Part shown: piece after piece, positions 47,522 through 57,981 of the stretch | Layout: each line of letters begins with the position of its first letter | Position numbering within the stretch: position 1 is the first letter of the stretch | Assembly: GCA_031772625.1 (NCBI GenBank) | Contig: CM062817.1 | Location: 951,722,842-951,786,841, forward strand | From: Pinus tabuliformis | Lineage: Eukaryota > Streptophyta > Pinopsida > Pinales > Pinaceae | Direction of reading: 5' to 3' | Length of the DNA stretch: 64,000 nucleotides | Program-made: the position numbers and the translations under genes | The notes under the pieces: model-generated | What the model was told of the DNA's origin: nothing | Databases searched by the model: none | Seen by the model: only the letters and a program-made list of their open reading frames with translations

Positions 47522-50500
47522 GTAATATCGGGCCAACAGCTGTTTGTGATTGTATACGGCTTGTCCGCCCCGTGGTTTGCCAGGAAGTCAGCCAGCCCAT
47601 TAGCCTTTCTTCTCACCGATTGAAAGACAATACCTCTCAAATTGGCAATCACTTCCTCTATGCTTTCCGTTGCCTTGGCCAGTCTCCAGTGCTTGGTGGC
47701 TTTGTTGGCTTTCGTTCCTGCTTGCAATCGTCTAGCCACTGAGATGGTCAAAGCAGAGTCACCCTCCACAATGAAATTCCCCCGTCTCATGGTCCTTATA
47801 ATCTTCAATCCTTGCTCAAGTGCTACGAATTCTGCTTCATTATTCGTGCAAACCCCTAACGCCCTGCAGTAGACATGGATGATGTCTCCGTCTTGGTTCC
47901 GAAAGACGCCTCCGATGCCAGCAGCGCCTGGGTTGCCCCTTGAAGCTCCATCGAAATTTAATTTTAGGCTACCTTCAGGAGGACGAAGCCATCGTTGACT
48001 CTGTGTAGTAGGTTGAGCTCTGTTGACCCCCAAAGGTGGATTACTAGAGGCTTCCAGTTGAAACCTTTTTAAAATGCGCAGGTCTTGAGCAGTTGGTTTT
48101 TCATTTGTATTTGTTTTGCCCTTAACTTGTATTAGCTGCTTGATGTTACTTATTATGGATTCTTTTTCCAAGTCAATACTTCTTACTTCCTCCATTAAGA
48201 TTCGACGATTTCTCTCTTTCCAGGTTGTCCAGGTTATAAAGCCCGGGACGCATTTCCAAATACTTTCCACCCTCTGAATTCTAGAGAAGTTCCTTCGCCA
48301 GTTACTGATGGTTTCCTGAATCGAGTCCCTGTTCCTATTAGACGTTTCCAGCATATCCTCCATCCATTGCCATAGCTGTGATGCCCAATCACAGGAGTTA
48401 AAAAGATGATTCATGGTTTCCTCTTCCTTCAGACACATGGGGCATCTAGAGGGTCCTGTAAATCCTTTTTTCAATAAGTTTTCCCATGTTAGGGTTTTCT
48501 TTTGCATTAGAAGCCAAAGAAAAGTTCTGACTTTCGGCCATAGAAGGTTGTCCCAAACTTTAGTAGTCCAGGGAATGATGTCTGGTTGCCCTTCTCGTTC
48601 GATCATGTCTCTTGCTTCTTTCAGAGAGAATTCCCTGTTGCCTTTTGGTCCCCATCTGAGCTTATCATTTTCAGCCGTTACTCGGATCTTCCATTTGAGG
48701 AGAATTTGATTCAAGGTTTGATAGGTGTCCTGGATATCTCCGATGCAGTTCGTGTTGAAGATTGTCCATTCCCGCCAATCCGGGTCCTCACCTGTGGAGT
48801 TCCAATATTGGTTAACTCTGAAGTTACCCTGGATTTGGGAGTTAAGTTTCACAGTTTGAAATTGGGGGGTGTCCAATCTTGGAGCCTGTTGCCACGCATC
48901 CTCCCAGAAAAGCGCCTGGGATCCGTTTCTTATCTCCCAGAAGCTATGGTCCTGAACAATGGATCTGTTGGCTTGGGCATGATTCCATATAGGAGAGCCC
49001 TTGGGCGTTCCCTGCATCCTAATTAAATCTAGATTGGAACTGTTCGGGCTGTATTTATCCTTCCACAACGTAGCCCATGGTAAGTTGGTGTCTGAAATCC
49101 ACCGCCACCAGATTTTAGCTCCGCAACTCCTGTTGACTACAGAGGGATCGACCAAGTTCAGACCACCCCTATTCTTAGGCCTGCATAATTTCCGCCACGC
49201 CACCAGCGACCACTTTTGCTTCTCACTGTTGCCACTCCAAAGGAATGAGCGCTGTATGCTTCTCATGCGATCTATAATTCCTTTGGGAGCTGGTAAGATT
49301 GAGAGCATATACTGAGGGATGGCCTGCAGGACTGCTTTGGTGAGAACTAACCTACCTGCAAAATTCAGAGCCCTGTTAGTCCAATGTTTGCTTCTTCTTT
49401 CCATATTGTCAAGGACTTTCTCCCAATGGTTCCTTTTCCAAGGTTTGAGAGTCAGGGGTGCCCCCAAATACCTGGAAGGAAGAGAACCAATTTTGAACCC
49501 CAATAGCCTAGAAAGATGAGATTGGACTGCACGGTGCGTGTTGAAGAAGAAAATAGTCGATTTGGAGAAATTAATTTCCATCCCGGAAGCCTTGCTAAAA
49601 AGATTAAGAATGTTTTTGAAAGCCATTGCCTCTTTTACAGTGGGGATGCCATGCAGCATGGTGTCATCAACGAACTGTTGATGCGTGGTAGCTCGGCTGG
49701 AACGTGTCGGTTGCAATCCTGTTAACAGTCCCTCTTCTTTTTTCTTTGCAATTAGTCTGCCTAGGCCCTCCATTAGAATAACAAACAGGAAGGGGGATAA
49801 AGGGTCTCCCTGTCGGATGCCGCGAGAAGGGCTGAAGGGAGTTGAGGGGGCGCCATTGACGAGGATGGAGTATCTAGGAGATTTGATGAGGGCCACAACC
49901 CATTGGATCCATTGCTGACTAAATCCAAAAGCTCTTAACACTGCTTCCAGGTAGGACCAACTGACCTTGTCATAGGCTTTAGAAAGATCTAATTGCATGA
50001 GCATTCCTGCTGCTTTTTGTGAATGGAGCGAATGGATCATCTCCTGGGCAAGCAAGATGTTGTCTAAAATTTGTCTTCCTTCAACATATCCTGACTGTTC
50101 CTGGGAAATGATGCCAGGGAGGATAGCCTTCAGTCTGTTGGCTATGACTTTAGAAATAATTTTATAAATGACATTACAGAGTGCAATGGGTCTGAACTTG
50201 TCTGGAGTGTTGGCTTCCTCAACTTTAGGAATCAAAGCAATAAAGGTTGAGTTTAGAGATTTGAGAATCGATTTGGACCTTCTGGAATCTTCCACAATCT
50301 CCCAAATGTCTTGTTTGACTATGTTCCAACAGGCCTTATAGAAATTGATGGTGAACCCATCCGGTCCGGGGGCTTTGTCATTAGGCATACTCCTGACAGC
50401 TTCCTCAACCTCTTCCATTGTTATTTTTCTTCTGAGGGCCCAGTTCTGTTCATTAGTGATTATCTTGGGTATGACCGTAGTTAATTCATCGATTGCATCT

Positions 50501-51762
50501 CTCCTGTCTATTCTTGGTTCCTGCGCTATGAGGCTGAAGTGTTCAACCAGAGTGGTTGAGATCTCGCTGTGATTCCTGATGAGTTCCCCTTCATTGTTTT
50601 TGAGTTCCAGGATTTTGTTAGTATTTCTGTAGTCCATGGCTGATCTGTGGAAGAATTTGGTGTTTTGCTCCCCTTCTTTCAACCATTGAATTCTTGATTT
50701 CTGCTTCCAGAGTGATTCTTCTTGCTTGCACCTATTTTGCCACTGCTGGGTCAGCTCTTTTTCAATTTCACAGGTTTCCTCAGTTCTAGTGCCAACTGCC
50801 CCATCCTTGTGAATTTGCTCCAGCTGTTGTTCAATAATTGCTTTTTCCTGAAAAATATTACCAAAGACTGTTCTGTTCCACTCTTTCAATTTCAATTTGA
50901 TGTGTTTTAATTTTGTTTGTAGATGGAACATTTTGGATCCGGTTTCCTCTAAAGGTTCTGACCACCATTTTTCCACGCTTGTAAGGAAATTGGGGTGTTC
51001 AATCCAAAACTTCTCAAACCTAAAAGGTTTATTTCTTGGAGTACCCTGCAGTTCAACAGCTAAAGAAATCGGCCAGTGGTCCGATCCTCCGCTAGGGAGG
51101 ATATTCGATTCAACTATTTTGCCTTCTAGAATGAAGCTTTCCGAGATTAGGAAGCGGTCCAATCTGGAAGAGATTAGCCTTTCCCCCCCCCTTCGATTGT
51201 TCCAGGTGAACTGACCCTGCTTTGGATGGACATCGACTAATCTGGTATTGTCAATAAAACTAATGAAGACTTCCCCATCCCTGTTGAGTTTCCTGAGTCC
51301 TCCTTTTTTCTCCAGGAGGGAAGTGATCATATTGAAGTCACCCCCTAGAATGAAGTTGGCACCATTGTTTCTTTCTAGTAAATTATTTAAAGAGGCTAGG
51401 AAGTTTATCTTGTCATCTAGTCGTTGAGGACTATAGACATTAATACAAATGAAAGAAGTGGAAATACCTGTTGGTTGCAATTCTAACGCGAGGTAGTTTT
51501 TGCTTGCTTCAGCCGAAAGGAACTGGTATCTTCTCGAATCCCAGAATGTAGCGATACCTCCTTCGCGTCCTTTGCTTTCTATTTCCAGCACTTCAAAATG
51601 CCTTACTAACTTGACTCGAAGCTTTTCAATGAGGGTTTTGTTGCATTTAGTTTCTTGAAGGAATAGTAAATTCAGATGGTTCTTCTCCATTTGCCTTTTT
51701 AGCAGCCTCTGTTTGGCTATGCTGTTAATGCCTCTTGTATTCCATGATACTATCTTCATCAT
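47461..51762 (-). CDS. LINE ORF2: endonuclease / reverse transcriptase / RNase H
   Basis: 1433 codons. It nicks target DNA and copies element RNA at the nick. Apurinic-type endonuclease, residues 1-235: N8 (SWNTRG), E37 (QETK), D142/N144 (GGDFNM), D202 (RLDRF), D228/H229 (GSDHW). Reverse transcriptase, about 440-720: KAPGPDG, LIPK, FRPIALCN, DLSKAYDKV, RQGDPLSPFLF and catalytic FVDD at 697-700. zf-RVT, about 1060-1135: C1107, C1110, H1119, C1124. RNase H, about 1265-1400: D1271, E1309, D1335, D1392. No stop or frameshift. The start ATG shares its A with the ORF1 stop (TAATG), implying reinitiation after ORF1 translation. Length and layout fit plant L1 ORF2 with the added RNase H. Confidence 0.95.
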   Translation of the reverse strand: MMKIVSWNTRGINSIAKQRLLKRQMEKNHLNLLFLQETKCNKTLIEKLRVKLVRHFEVLEIESKGREGGIATFWDSRRYQFLSAEASKNYLALELQPTGISTSFICINVYSPQRLDDKINFLASLNNLLERNNGANFILGGDFNMITSLLEKKGGLRKLNRDGEVFISFIDNTRLVDVHPKQGQFTWNNRRGGERLISSRLDRFLISESFILEGKIVESNILPSGGSDHWPISLAVELQGTPRNKPFRFEKFWIEHPNFLTSVEKWWSEPLEETGSKMFHLQTKLKHIKLKLKEWNRTVFGNIFQEKAIIEQQLEQIHKDGAVGTRTEETCEIEKELTQQWQNRCKQEESLWKQKSRIQWLKEGEQNTKFFHRSAMDYRNTNKILELKNNEGELIRNHSEISTTLVEHFSLIAQEPRIDRRDAIDELTTVIPKIITNEQNWALRRKITMEEVEEAVRSMPNDKAPGPDGFTINFYKACWNIVKQDIWEIVEDSRRSKSILKSLNSTFIALIPKVEEANTPDKFRPIALCNVIYKIISKVIANRLKAILPGIISQEQSGYVEGRQILDNILLAQEMIHSLHSQKAAGMLMQLDLSKAYDKVSWSYLEAVLRAFGFSQQWIQWVVALIKSPRYSILVNGAPSTPFSPSRGIRQGDPLSPFLFVILMEGLGRLIAKKKEEGLLTGLQPTRSSRATTHQQFVDDTMLHGIPTVKEAMAFKNILNLFSKASGMEINFSKSTIFFFNTHRAVQSHLSRLLGFKIGSLPSRYLGAPLTLKPWKRNHWEKVLDNMERRSKHWTNRALNFAGRLVLTKAVLQAIPQYMLSILPAPKGIIDRMRSIQRSFLWSGNSEKQKWSLVAWRKLCRPKNRGGLNLVDPSVVNRSCGAKIWWRWISDTNLPWATLWKDKYSPNSSNLDLIRMQGTPKGSPIWNHAQANRSIVQDHSFWEIRNGSQALFWEDAWQQAPRLDTPQFQTVKLNSQIQGNFRVNQYWNSTGEDPDWREWTIFNTNCIGDIQDTYQTLNQILLKWKIRVTAENDKLRWGPKGNREFSLKEARDMIEREGQPDIIPWTTKVWDNLLWPKVRTFLWLLMQKKTLTWENLLKKGFTGPSRCPMCLKEEETMNHLFNSCDWASQLWQWMEDMLETSNRNRDSIQETISNWRRNFSRIQRVESIWKCVPGFITWTTWKERNRRILMEEVRSIDLEKESIISNIKQLIQVKGKTNTNEKPTAQDLRILKRFQLEASSNPPLGVNRAQPTTQSQRWLRPPEGSLKLNFDGASRGNPGAAGIGGVFRNQDGDIIHVYCRALGVCTNNEAEFVALEQGLKIIRTMRRGNFIVEGDSALTISVARRLQAGTKANKATKHWRLAKATESIEEVIANLRGIVFQSVRRKANGLADFLANHGADKPYTITNSCWPDITCPILKDTCARLAAIDSNQS

Positions 51763-53432
51763 TAAACAATCTTGGGAAAAGAGGGGTACTCACTAATCTG
51801 TCTTATTTGGCCTGCGTTGATAAGCATCTCGCCTACCTCCTGCAAGTGTTCCTGGTCAGTCTTGCAGCCTCTTCGGCGTTTATGCCTAGAGCCTGAGGTT
51901 CCCCCAAGTATTAATTTGTGGTGTGGCATATTTCCTTTGATGATACCCAATTTGTTCTTCTGTTTTTCATAAACTGCCTTCTGCTGCGCTATGAAAAGGT
52001 TCCTGACCTTTGTGATCTCTTCCTCCGGAACTGCTTCAATCCCCTTGGCTCTCCATCTTTCCACAAGCTGCGTAAGGTCCAACCCTTCCTTTGCTAAGGT
52101 GTCTTCGAATTCTAGGTCTTCACTGCCTGCCTCGCTTGTAAGCATATCTGTTTCTTCATCCGTATCAGCATTTCTGTCCTGCATATGGATTTCGCCATTG
52201 AATGTTTCATCTCCCTTGCCTTCCCCTGTAAATTTCTCCGGTTCTCTTCGCTCTTCCTCCCCCTCAGGAATATTCTTTTTCGCCTCCGAGTCAGTGTCTG
52301 GATCCAAGATCTCAAAGGGGTTACTGAGGAAGTTTCTTTCTGTATGTCCTTTGGTATTCCTTCGTCTGTTTGCTCTTTGTCTGTTCTTTGGTTTTGTAAA
52401 GTTATTCCTGTCTGTGTTGCTCTGTGTTTTGTCCTCTGGTGCCTCCTTTCTGTTCAACGGACACTCCCTTACCAAGTGACCATGCACATGGCATTTCCGG
52501 CATCTAAAAGGAATTTGTTCATAATCTAAAGCTTGGAAATATTCCTCATCTCTGTATTCCAGCCACAACCCTTCATGGAGTGCACCGGATACGTCCATCT
52601 CTACACAGATTCTGGCGTAGGTAGTGTACCTTTTCTGCATAGTCGCTTCCGAGGCTTTGACAAATGTTCCCAACTTATCTCCTATTTGCTTAAGGGCAGA
52701 TAAACACCAGTAATCAATGGGGAGAGAGAAGAGCCTGATCCATACCAGGACTTGAGTAAAGGATTCCCTTTCTGGTACAAAGTTCGGCTTCCATGGTCTT
52801 ATATATAAACCAGCTGCCGCTAAGAAATAAGGGCCGCCTTCGAACACCCTGTCTTTGTCTTCTAAACTCGTAAAGACTACTGTGAAAAACCCTTTGGCTC
52901 CCAAGTGTAACTGCACATCTCCTTTTGGCCTCCACTGCTGTTTGATCCATTGACACAGGGTTCTCTCAGAGGGCCATATTCCCATAAATTTGCAGATGAT
53001 GGCGTGTTCAGCCATATGCTCCCTATAGGCCTGGATCTCGGGGTCAGTAATAGTCACTCGTAGGCTATCCTTTTTCTTTGGCTTACATGCATTGCCATTC
53101 CCCAGGTTTCTATTGGGGATTGCGCTGGAACCCTCTCCCTTCTCCGGCTGGACTTTGTCATTTTTCCTGCCCTCCTCCTCGTTTTCTGAGGGCTGAGAGA
53201 TGCTATTGGTTTTGTCTTGAGTGCCTTCATGATTCTGCCTCTCAGAATCTTTGTCTTCTGTTCCGATTACTGTCCTATCCGAGGGCATAGGTTTCTTTAA
53301 CCCCTTTTGCCTGCTATTCTGGCTTGCACTGTGCAGCCCTTCGATTCTGACGCCCTTTGTCGTGTTCTGTTGTTGCTTATGCAGAAGGACCTGTTTAAAC
53401 GAAGGGGTCCCACTGGACCCCTCTGCCCCCAT
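51762..53432 (-). CDS. LINE ORF1: Gag-like RNA-binding protein (DUF4283 + CCHC)
   Basis: 556 codons from the first ATG (53432-53430). An in-frame TTG lies four codons upstream but is not a likely start. The N-terminus (about 1-115) is polar and disordered-looking. Residues about 125-290 match the DUF4283 region of plant LINE ORF1 proteins (CKFMGIWPSERTLCQWI, LGAKGFFTVVF, YTTYARICVEMD). The zinc knuckle is C311, C314, H319, C324. The tail is acidic and ends in a basic patch (SRHKRRRG). Expected role: coating LINE RNA in the ribonucleoprotein. It is the counterpart of the ubiquitin-like/Gag protein at 13173-14753 but has no ubiquitin-like domain. The stop overlaps the ORF2 start. Confidence 0.92.
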   Translation of the reverse strand: MGAEGSSGTPSFKQVLLHKQQQNTTKGVRIEGLHSASQNSRQKGLKKPMPSDRTVIGTEDKDSERQNHEGTQDKTNSISQPSENEEEGRKNDKVQPEKGEGSSAIPNRNLGNGNACKPKKKDSLRVTITDPEIQAYREHMAEHAIICKFMGIWPSERTLCQWIKQQWRPKGDVQLHLGAKGFFTVVFTSLEDKDRVFEGGPYFLAAAGLYIRPWKPNFVPERESFTQVLVWIRLFSLPIDYWCLSALKQIGDKLGTFVKASEATMQKRYTTYARICVEMDVSGALHEGLWLEYRDEEYFQALDYEQIPFRCRKCHVHGHLVRECPLNRKEAPEDKTQSNTDRNNFTKPKNRQRANRRRNTKGHTERNFLSNPFEILDPDTDSEAKKNIPEGEEERREPEKFTGEGKGDETFNGEIHMQDRNADTDEETDMLTSEAGSEDLEFEDTLAKEGLDLTQLVERWRAKGIEAVPEEEITKVRNLFIAQQKAVYEKQKNKLGIIKGNMPHHKLILGGTSGSRHKRRRGCKTDQEHLQEVGEMLINAGQIRQISEYPSFPKIV

Positions 53433-53558
53433 CTGCTTTGACAACCTGTGGCCTTTACGGTATAGTTCTGCAAGTTTGGTTTTGTAATGCTCCAGAGCTG
53501 TAACCGACGCTGAACGCCGAAACCCTAGTCGCGCTGCTCACCCGCCATCGCGTATGTT
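53433..53558 (-). promoter_or_regulatory. LINE 5' UTR with short uORF and telo-box
   Basis: 126 nt from the element 5' end to the ORF1 ATG. It has an upstream ORF of 7 codons (53548-53525, reading MAGEQRD) and a telo-box AAACCCTAG on the plus strand at 53520-53528, a motif common near transcription starts of plant translation genes. An internal promoter is expected for a LINE. That these two motifs act in it is inference. Confidence 0.55.
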
Positions 53559-54028
53559 ATAATAAAATTACTCATACTTCCGCCTAATTTTTCATTTAAT
53601 AAATCCCGTGTCCCTTTTTACTTCACAATTTCTTATTTAGTTGTTATAAATATTTCCCGGTATTGATTTTTGTATGCTATGCACAACTTCTTTTTCGTTG
53701 GTATGACACTTATTTCTTCTACTTTTACTTATTATTATTCTAGAGAAATGATAGTTTAAAGACACAAGTCACCTTTATCGATAATTTGCAATTTCTTTAT
53801 CGAAGCTTTACCTGAGAGGAGATTGGAAATTGAGTCAATAAAAGTGATGAATAGATTCTAAATATGTGCACATCCACTTGTTTCTTTTAATACTTTAATA
53901 TTATCATGACTTTAAATTTTATAAGTAGCAGTGGTTGCCGCCTTCTTCATTAAATATCTTCTTCCTATTCAGGTCACTGACTAGACTCCTCAGCCTCACG
54001 AGATGAAAAACCTAAATTTAGAAGGCCC

Positions 54029-56557
54029 TTTCGTGAACGGCAACTATGATCAATTTCTTCCCTTTCACGTGAAAATGTAGTAAATGCTCAACCAGCTCTT
54101 TCTGTAAAATTTATTGGCATGTTGTGTTACCTCACTAGCATTCATAAAGAAAATAGACATATTAAGATTTTTTTCTTCTACAAATTAATTTTCAATTTAT
54201 TGTTTTTAGAGAGTCAGTTTATAACCTAGTATGACAACCATTTGTTATTTTTGTCTCAGCTTAACGTGGATTTGATATAATTAAAAAAAAAACAAATAAA
54301 AGAAAACAAAGTTTTAGACAATATACAAGTATGAAAAATATAATTAATACTAACATAATCATCTCAGCGTAACGTGGATTTGATATAATTAAAAAAAAAA
54401 ACAAATAAATGAAAACAAAGTTTTAGACAATATACAAGTATGAAAAATATAATTAATACTAACATAATCAATCATTGTAGTAGCTCGTTATGTTAACATG
54501 AGTTTCTTTGAATTCTCTTAAGCACTTGTAAGTGGAAATTGCTACCATTTATACGGTGGAAATTAGTTGGCTTAGTTCAACCATTCATCATGTGGAACTT
54601 TGCTTTACCAAAATAAAATTTATTATTAAATTTATTGTATGTATCAAAGTATTAACTTTAACTAAAATTAGTTTAGTGTTGTTTAATTTGAATAGCTTTA
54701 CAAGGAATAACTTCTAATTATTATAAAATTGTTCTTTTTATTTTAGGATATGAATCTTACCAAACTGTATTATTCAATTTATAAAACCAAATATAACAAA
54801 AACTATAACATAATAAATATTTTGTGAGATTTATATCTTCTGTGTATTTGCATAATTATTGTTATAAGATTGTGACTTGTTTGCAATATTGATCATCTTT
54901 GGGGTAAAGTTTTATGTTCTATGCCAACTATTGTTATCATTTCAAAGATAGGGTTTGCATTTTCACCAAAACAAACTTGTATTGCCATTATTGCTTTCCA
55001 TAAATTTTATATTCTTCTTTGTTTTTCCTTCATTTCAGTAGTCTTAGAATTAATGGAGAAATGTAGATTTTTCTAGAGTATACTATTTTTAGATTTTTGT
55101 TGTCATTGTGGCTTCTCAGTCAAGTTGTGGGATTTATTTATGATGCAGATCCTATTTATGAGGAAGTTTTTCTAGCTCGTTAACAGAATTGCAATTCCAT
55201 AAATGTATGAGATCTATTGCTGATGAATATCACTATTGAATGCAGAAACTCTATAGGTTGAGTTTGTCTCACCTGAAGTTGCACATTTCTTTCATGTTTT
55301 GACCCTCCTTAATTTTGAGTTGGTATCAAATAAAGGCTTGTGCTGGGGTTGGGTTTGTGATAGAGGTTTGAACGTTTGGAAAATTGATTAGGCATTGTTG
55401 TCCTTGAAGGATTTCACTGATCTAATCAGTTGAAGTTGAGATCAGTGGCAGAGGAGAGCCAATTTTGGAGAGAGAGTCATGTCACAACATTGATCCTGTG
55501 ATTGTAATCCAGCGAGATTATCATGTATGAATGAGGCACATTCTTGTATCCATGATCAGAAGAGAAAGCCACTAACTAGTGTGATTTGGAACCCCATAGA
55601 TCTATTGGTAAACCCTAGTAGTCGAGTGTGGAGAGTAGGGAACTTGGTTTGAAGAGCTGAGCGATGGAAATTGAGTTGAGGATCAGAGCCATTATGGCTA
55701 TTATAGGTTCAATCCAATGTGTTGTGTGGAAAAGCTGGAAGTCATGCCTTGTGGACAAATTTTTTAAATTTGCTTGCTGAGAGTCGATCTGCATGGAGAG
55801 AAAGCATCATTGAACCAACCATCCTACTTTGTGGACCATTGTGCAATGTGCAAGAGCTTGTAGGATTGATGTCTAGAAACCAAGACCTGTAATTGAAAGT
55901 GGATTGTATTAGTGTGAGCAATGTGGGAGTTTGTGCAGAATTAGCACTAACATACTAGTACTGATAGGGCCGAACAAAGTCTGGTGGGGTGAGACAGGCA
56001 GCTAGGAGATGCCACTAAGATGAGGCCGAGAGGAAATATGTTGCATGTAGCTAGTGTGAAGCTAAGGAAAGTGGGTTGGGAAGTGGAGTTCTTGCTGGAT
56101 CCTACAAGTTCAACATTCTTGTTGCAGCTTATGAGCTCAACATTCTTGATGGAGCCTATGAGTTCAACATGGAGAGCGAGGGTAGTTGACTAGTGAAATG
56201 TGGGCAATTTTCTTTATTCAATGAGCGTAGATAGCTCAATTGGGAAGTCAATATGTGATTTGGAGCAGTGTGAGTGTCCAGGAAGGTCATATACGATCTT
56301 TTCAACTCATGTGTAAGTTTAGCCATGTGTCATGGTCTTAGAGAGTGATATTGACATCACGAGCTTGTAGGAGCCTACAGTTTAGCTTTGTAGATCCGTC
56401 AAGGCCCTAACATAATTAATGAAATGTGATTGCAAGGATATTTGCAGAGTCATCACTGGGACATGGTGTGGTCCCTATTGCTTCCATAGAGTGGTTTGCG
56501 AAGGATCAGTGACATGTTGAGATACACCTTACTGTAGTCGTATTGGAAGGTTCACTG
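54029..56557. other. Flank between tandem array and copia element, no gene recognised
   Basis: AT-rich to about 55000, then less so. No coding domain is recognised on either strand. The 108-bp tandem duplication inside it is listed separately. The sequence continues at 63292 beyond the copia insertion; cactg (56553-56557) may be a diverged TSD of cgttg (63292-63296). Confidence 0.5.
54254..54470. repeat. Tandem duplication, 108-bp period, two copies
   Basis: tctcagc(t/g)taacgtgg starts copies at 54254 and 54362. Both contain gttttagacaatatacaagt and end aatactaacataatca. The copies differ at only a few bases, so the duplication is recent. Confidence 0.88.
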
Positions 56558-56784
56558 TGACAAAGAATGAAACCAAAAAGTGGAGCATAGATTGCTCTTC
56601 TCAATATTTTGAATGAATAAATAGATTACATTGTAAACATCAGTAATAAATGACTTAAGTAAAAATCGACACCTATGGAATAGAACTCAAGTAAAACTAA
56701 ACTATCTGTGACACCGAGCAGACAATATAATCAAATGTACTGACGCCTAACTAGCAATTAACTGATAGTGAGATTATCTCAACA
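56558..56784 (-). repeat. Left LTR of copia element
   Basis: 227 bp, tgacaaag to ctcaaca, next to the purine tract. Pairs with 63062-63291. Confidence 0.82.
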
Positions 56785-57058
56785 TCCCCTACTAACCTCA
56801 AATGTTACATGTAGTGAAACTTATAATGCCTAGTTGTTCTCTTTAAAATTCTCATACATTCTTTCCCAATGGCTTTGTGAAAATATATACTAGTTGATCT
56901 TTGGAACCACAAAAAGAAAGTATTTTGTCGCCATCATTGCCAAGCTCATAGATGAAATGAAAACGATTATCAATGTGCTTGCTATTCATGTGGAAAACAT
57001 GATTTTATGATATAGAAATAGTTGAACTATTATCATAGTAGATTGCAGTTGGCTCCTT

Positions 57059-57976
57059 CTAAATATTTGAAATATCTTTCAATAAACGTCTCAGCCACAC
57101 AACTTGACAAGTTGTTGAATTTGCTTCGACATAGTCTTCCTCTACAAAAGATATGGAAATGATTGACCGTTTCTTGGATGCCCATGAAATCAAATTGGTT
57201 CCAATATCAAAACCATACCCTGAGGTGCTTTTGCGATCATCTAAACTCCCTACATAATCATTTTCTGTATAACCTGAAAGTGAACAACTTTTAGAATATG
57301 TATAGAGCAAACCATAATTTATTGTCCCTGTAATATACCTTAAGATCCTTTCTACAATCTTCCAATGATAAATCTTAGGTGAATGTAGAAACTTGGAGAT
57401 AAAACTTGCTGCAAACATAATATCAAGTCTAGTTGAAGTGAGATATAACAAGCTACCAACTAGGCTTTTATACAGTGTGGAATCAACTAGTGGTGCTACA
57501 TCTTCCTTGTTCAGTTTTGTGCCTTGAGCAATTGGTGTATCTGCAGGTCTGCAATTGATCATTTTGAACTTTTTGATAATATCAATGACATATTTTTGCT
57601 CACCAACAAAAATTCCATTAGCAAATTAGTGAATTTCAATGCTTAAGAAGTATTTCATGACTCCTAGATCTGTCATATCAATCTCTGTTTTCATTTCTGC
57701 TTTGAAATCTTCTAACATCATATTTCTTGTATAAAGAATATCATCTACATAAAGGCATAAGATAAGAATTTTACCTTCATCCATTTTGGTATACAAAATT
57801 GGCTAATGATGTGTTCCGTACAAACCACTTTTGATGAAACAGGTGTTAATGTGACTTTACCAAGCTCTTTGAGCTTATTTCAAAACATACAAGGCTTTCT
57901 TCAATCTGTATAGCTTATGTTGCTGTCCTGGAACTTCAAAACCATAAGGCCACTCTACATAAACTTCTTCCCCGAA
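57059..57976 (-). pseudogene. Copia RT C-terminal half and RNase H remains
   Basis: 57562-57059 (167 open codons) holds NCRPADTPIAQG, VGSLLYLTSTRLDIMFA, YTENDYVGSLDDRKSTSGY and CQVVWLRRLLKDI: the RT-RNase H connection and RNase H of copia. Toward 57750 the catalytic YVDD is intact (codons 57751-57740). 57960-57976 gives EEVYVEWPYGFEV. Stops between these show a pseudogene. The rest of RT lies beyond the solo LTR. Confidence 0.82.
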
Positions 57977-57981
57977 TATAC

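Larger units (their letters stand above)
45942..53558 (-). mobile_element. Near-complete L1-type LINE with three long ORFs
   Basis: 7617 bp, minus strand. It is flanked by a perfect 17-bp TSD (ataataaaattactcat, 45925-45941 and 53559-53575). The sister tandem units carry the same junction (aaaattgctcatacttac) without insertion. A 13-nt poly(A) tail (plus-strand T-run 45941-45953) marks the 3' end. In order: ~126-nt 5' UTR, ORF1 (DUF4283 and zinc knuckle), ORF2 (endonuclease, RT, zf-RVT, RNase H) overlapping ORF1 by TAATG, a further ORF3 overlapping the end of ORF2, and a ~300-nt 3' UTR. ORF1 and ORF2 have no stops, and all catalytic residues I can place are present, so this is likely a young and possibly active copy. 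Confidence 0.93.
33885..54028. repeat. Tandem array of four ~1.6-2.0-kb units, carrying two large insertions
   Basis: Unit ends are marked by cctcacgagatgaaaaacctaaatttggaaggcc-like sequence at about 35708, 37556, 44714 and 53990. A mid-unit landmark, ccaaccaccaaactttggag, falls at about 34424, 36488, 38298 (split by an insertion) and, as a degenerate version, 45599. Approximate units: 33885-35754, 35755-37601, 37602-44761 and 44762-54028. Removing the copia element (with one TSD) and the LINE (with one TSD) gives about 1.87, 1.85, 1.97 and 1.63 kb. Within units, a ~140-bp segment (taatgttattattaaatgaaaaa...) is often doubled. No coding signal; small ORFs are artefacts. Confidence 0.82.

Noticed and set aside
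47642-53487. Many plus-strand ORFs antisense to the LINE
   Set aside because: They are shadows of ORF1 and ORF2 codons and lack their own motifs.
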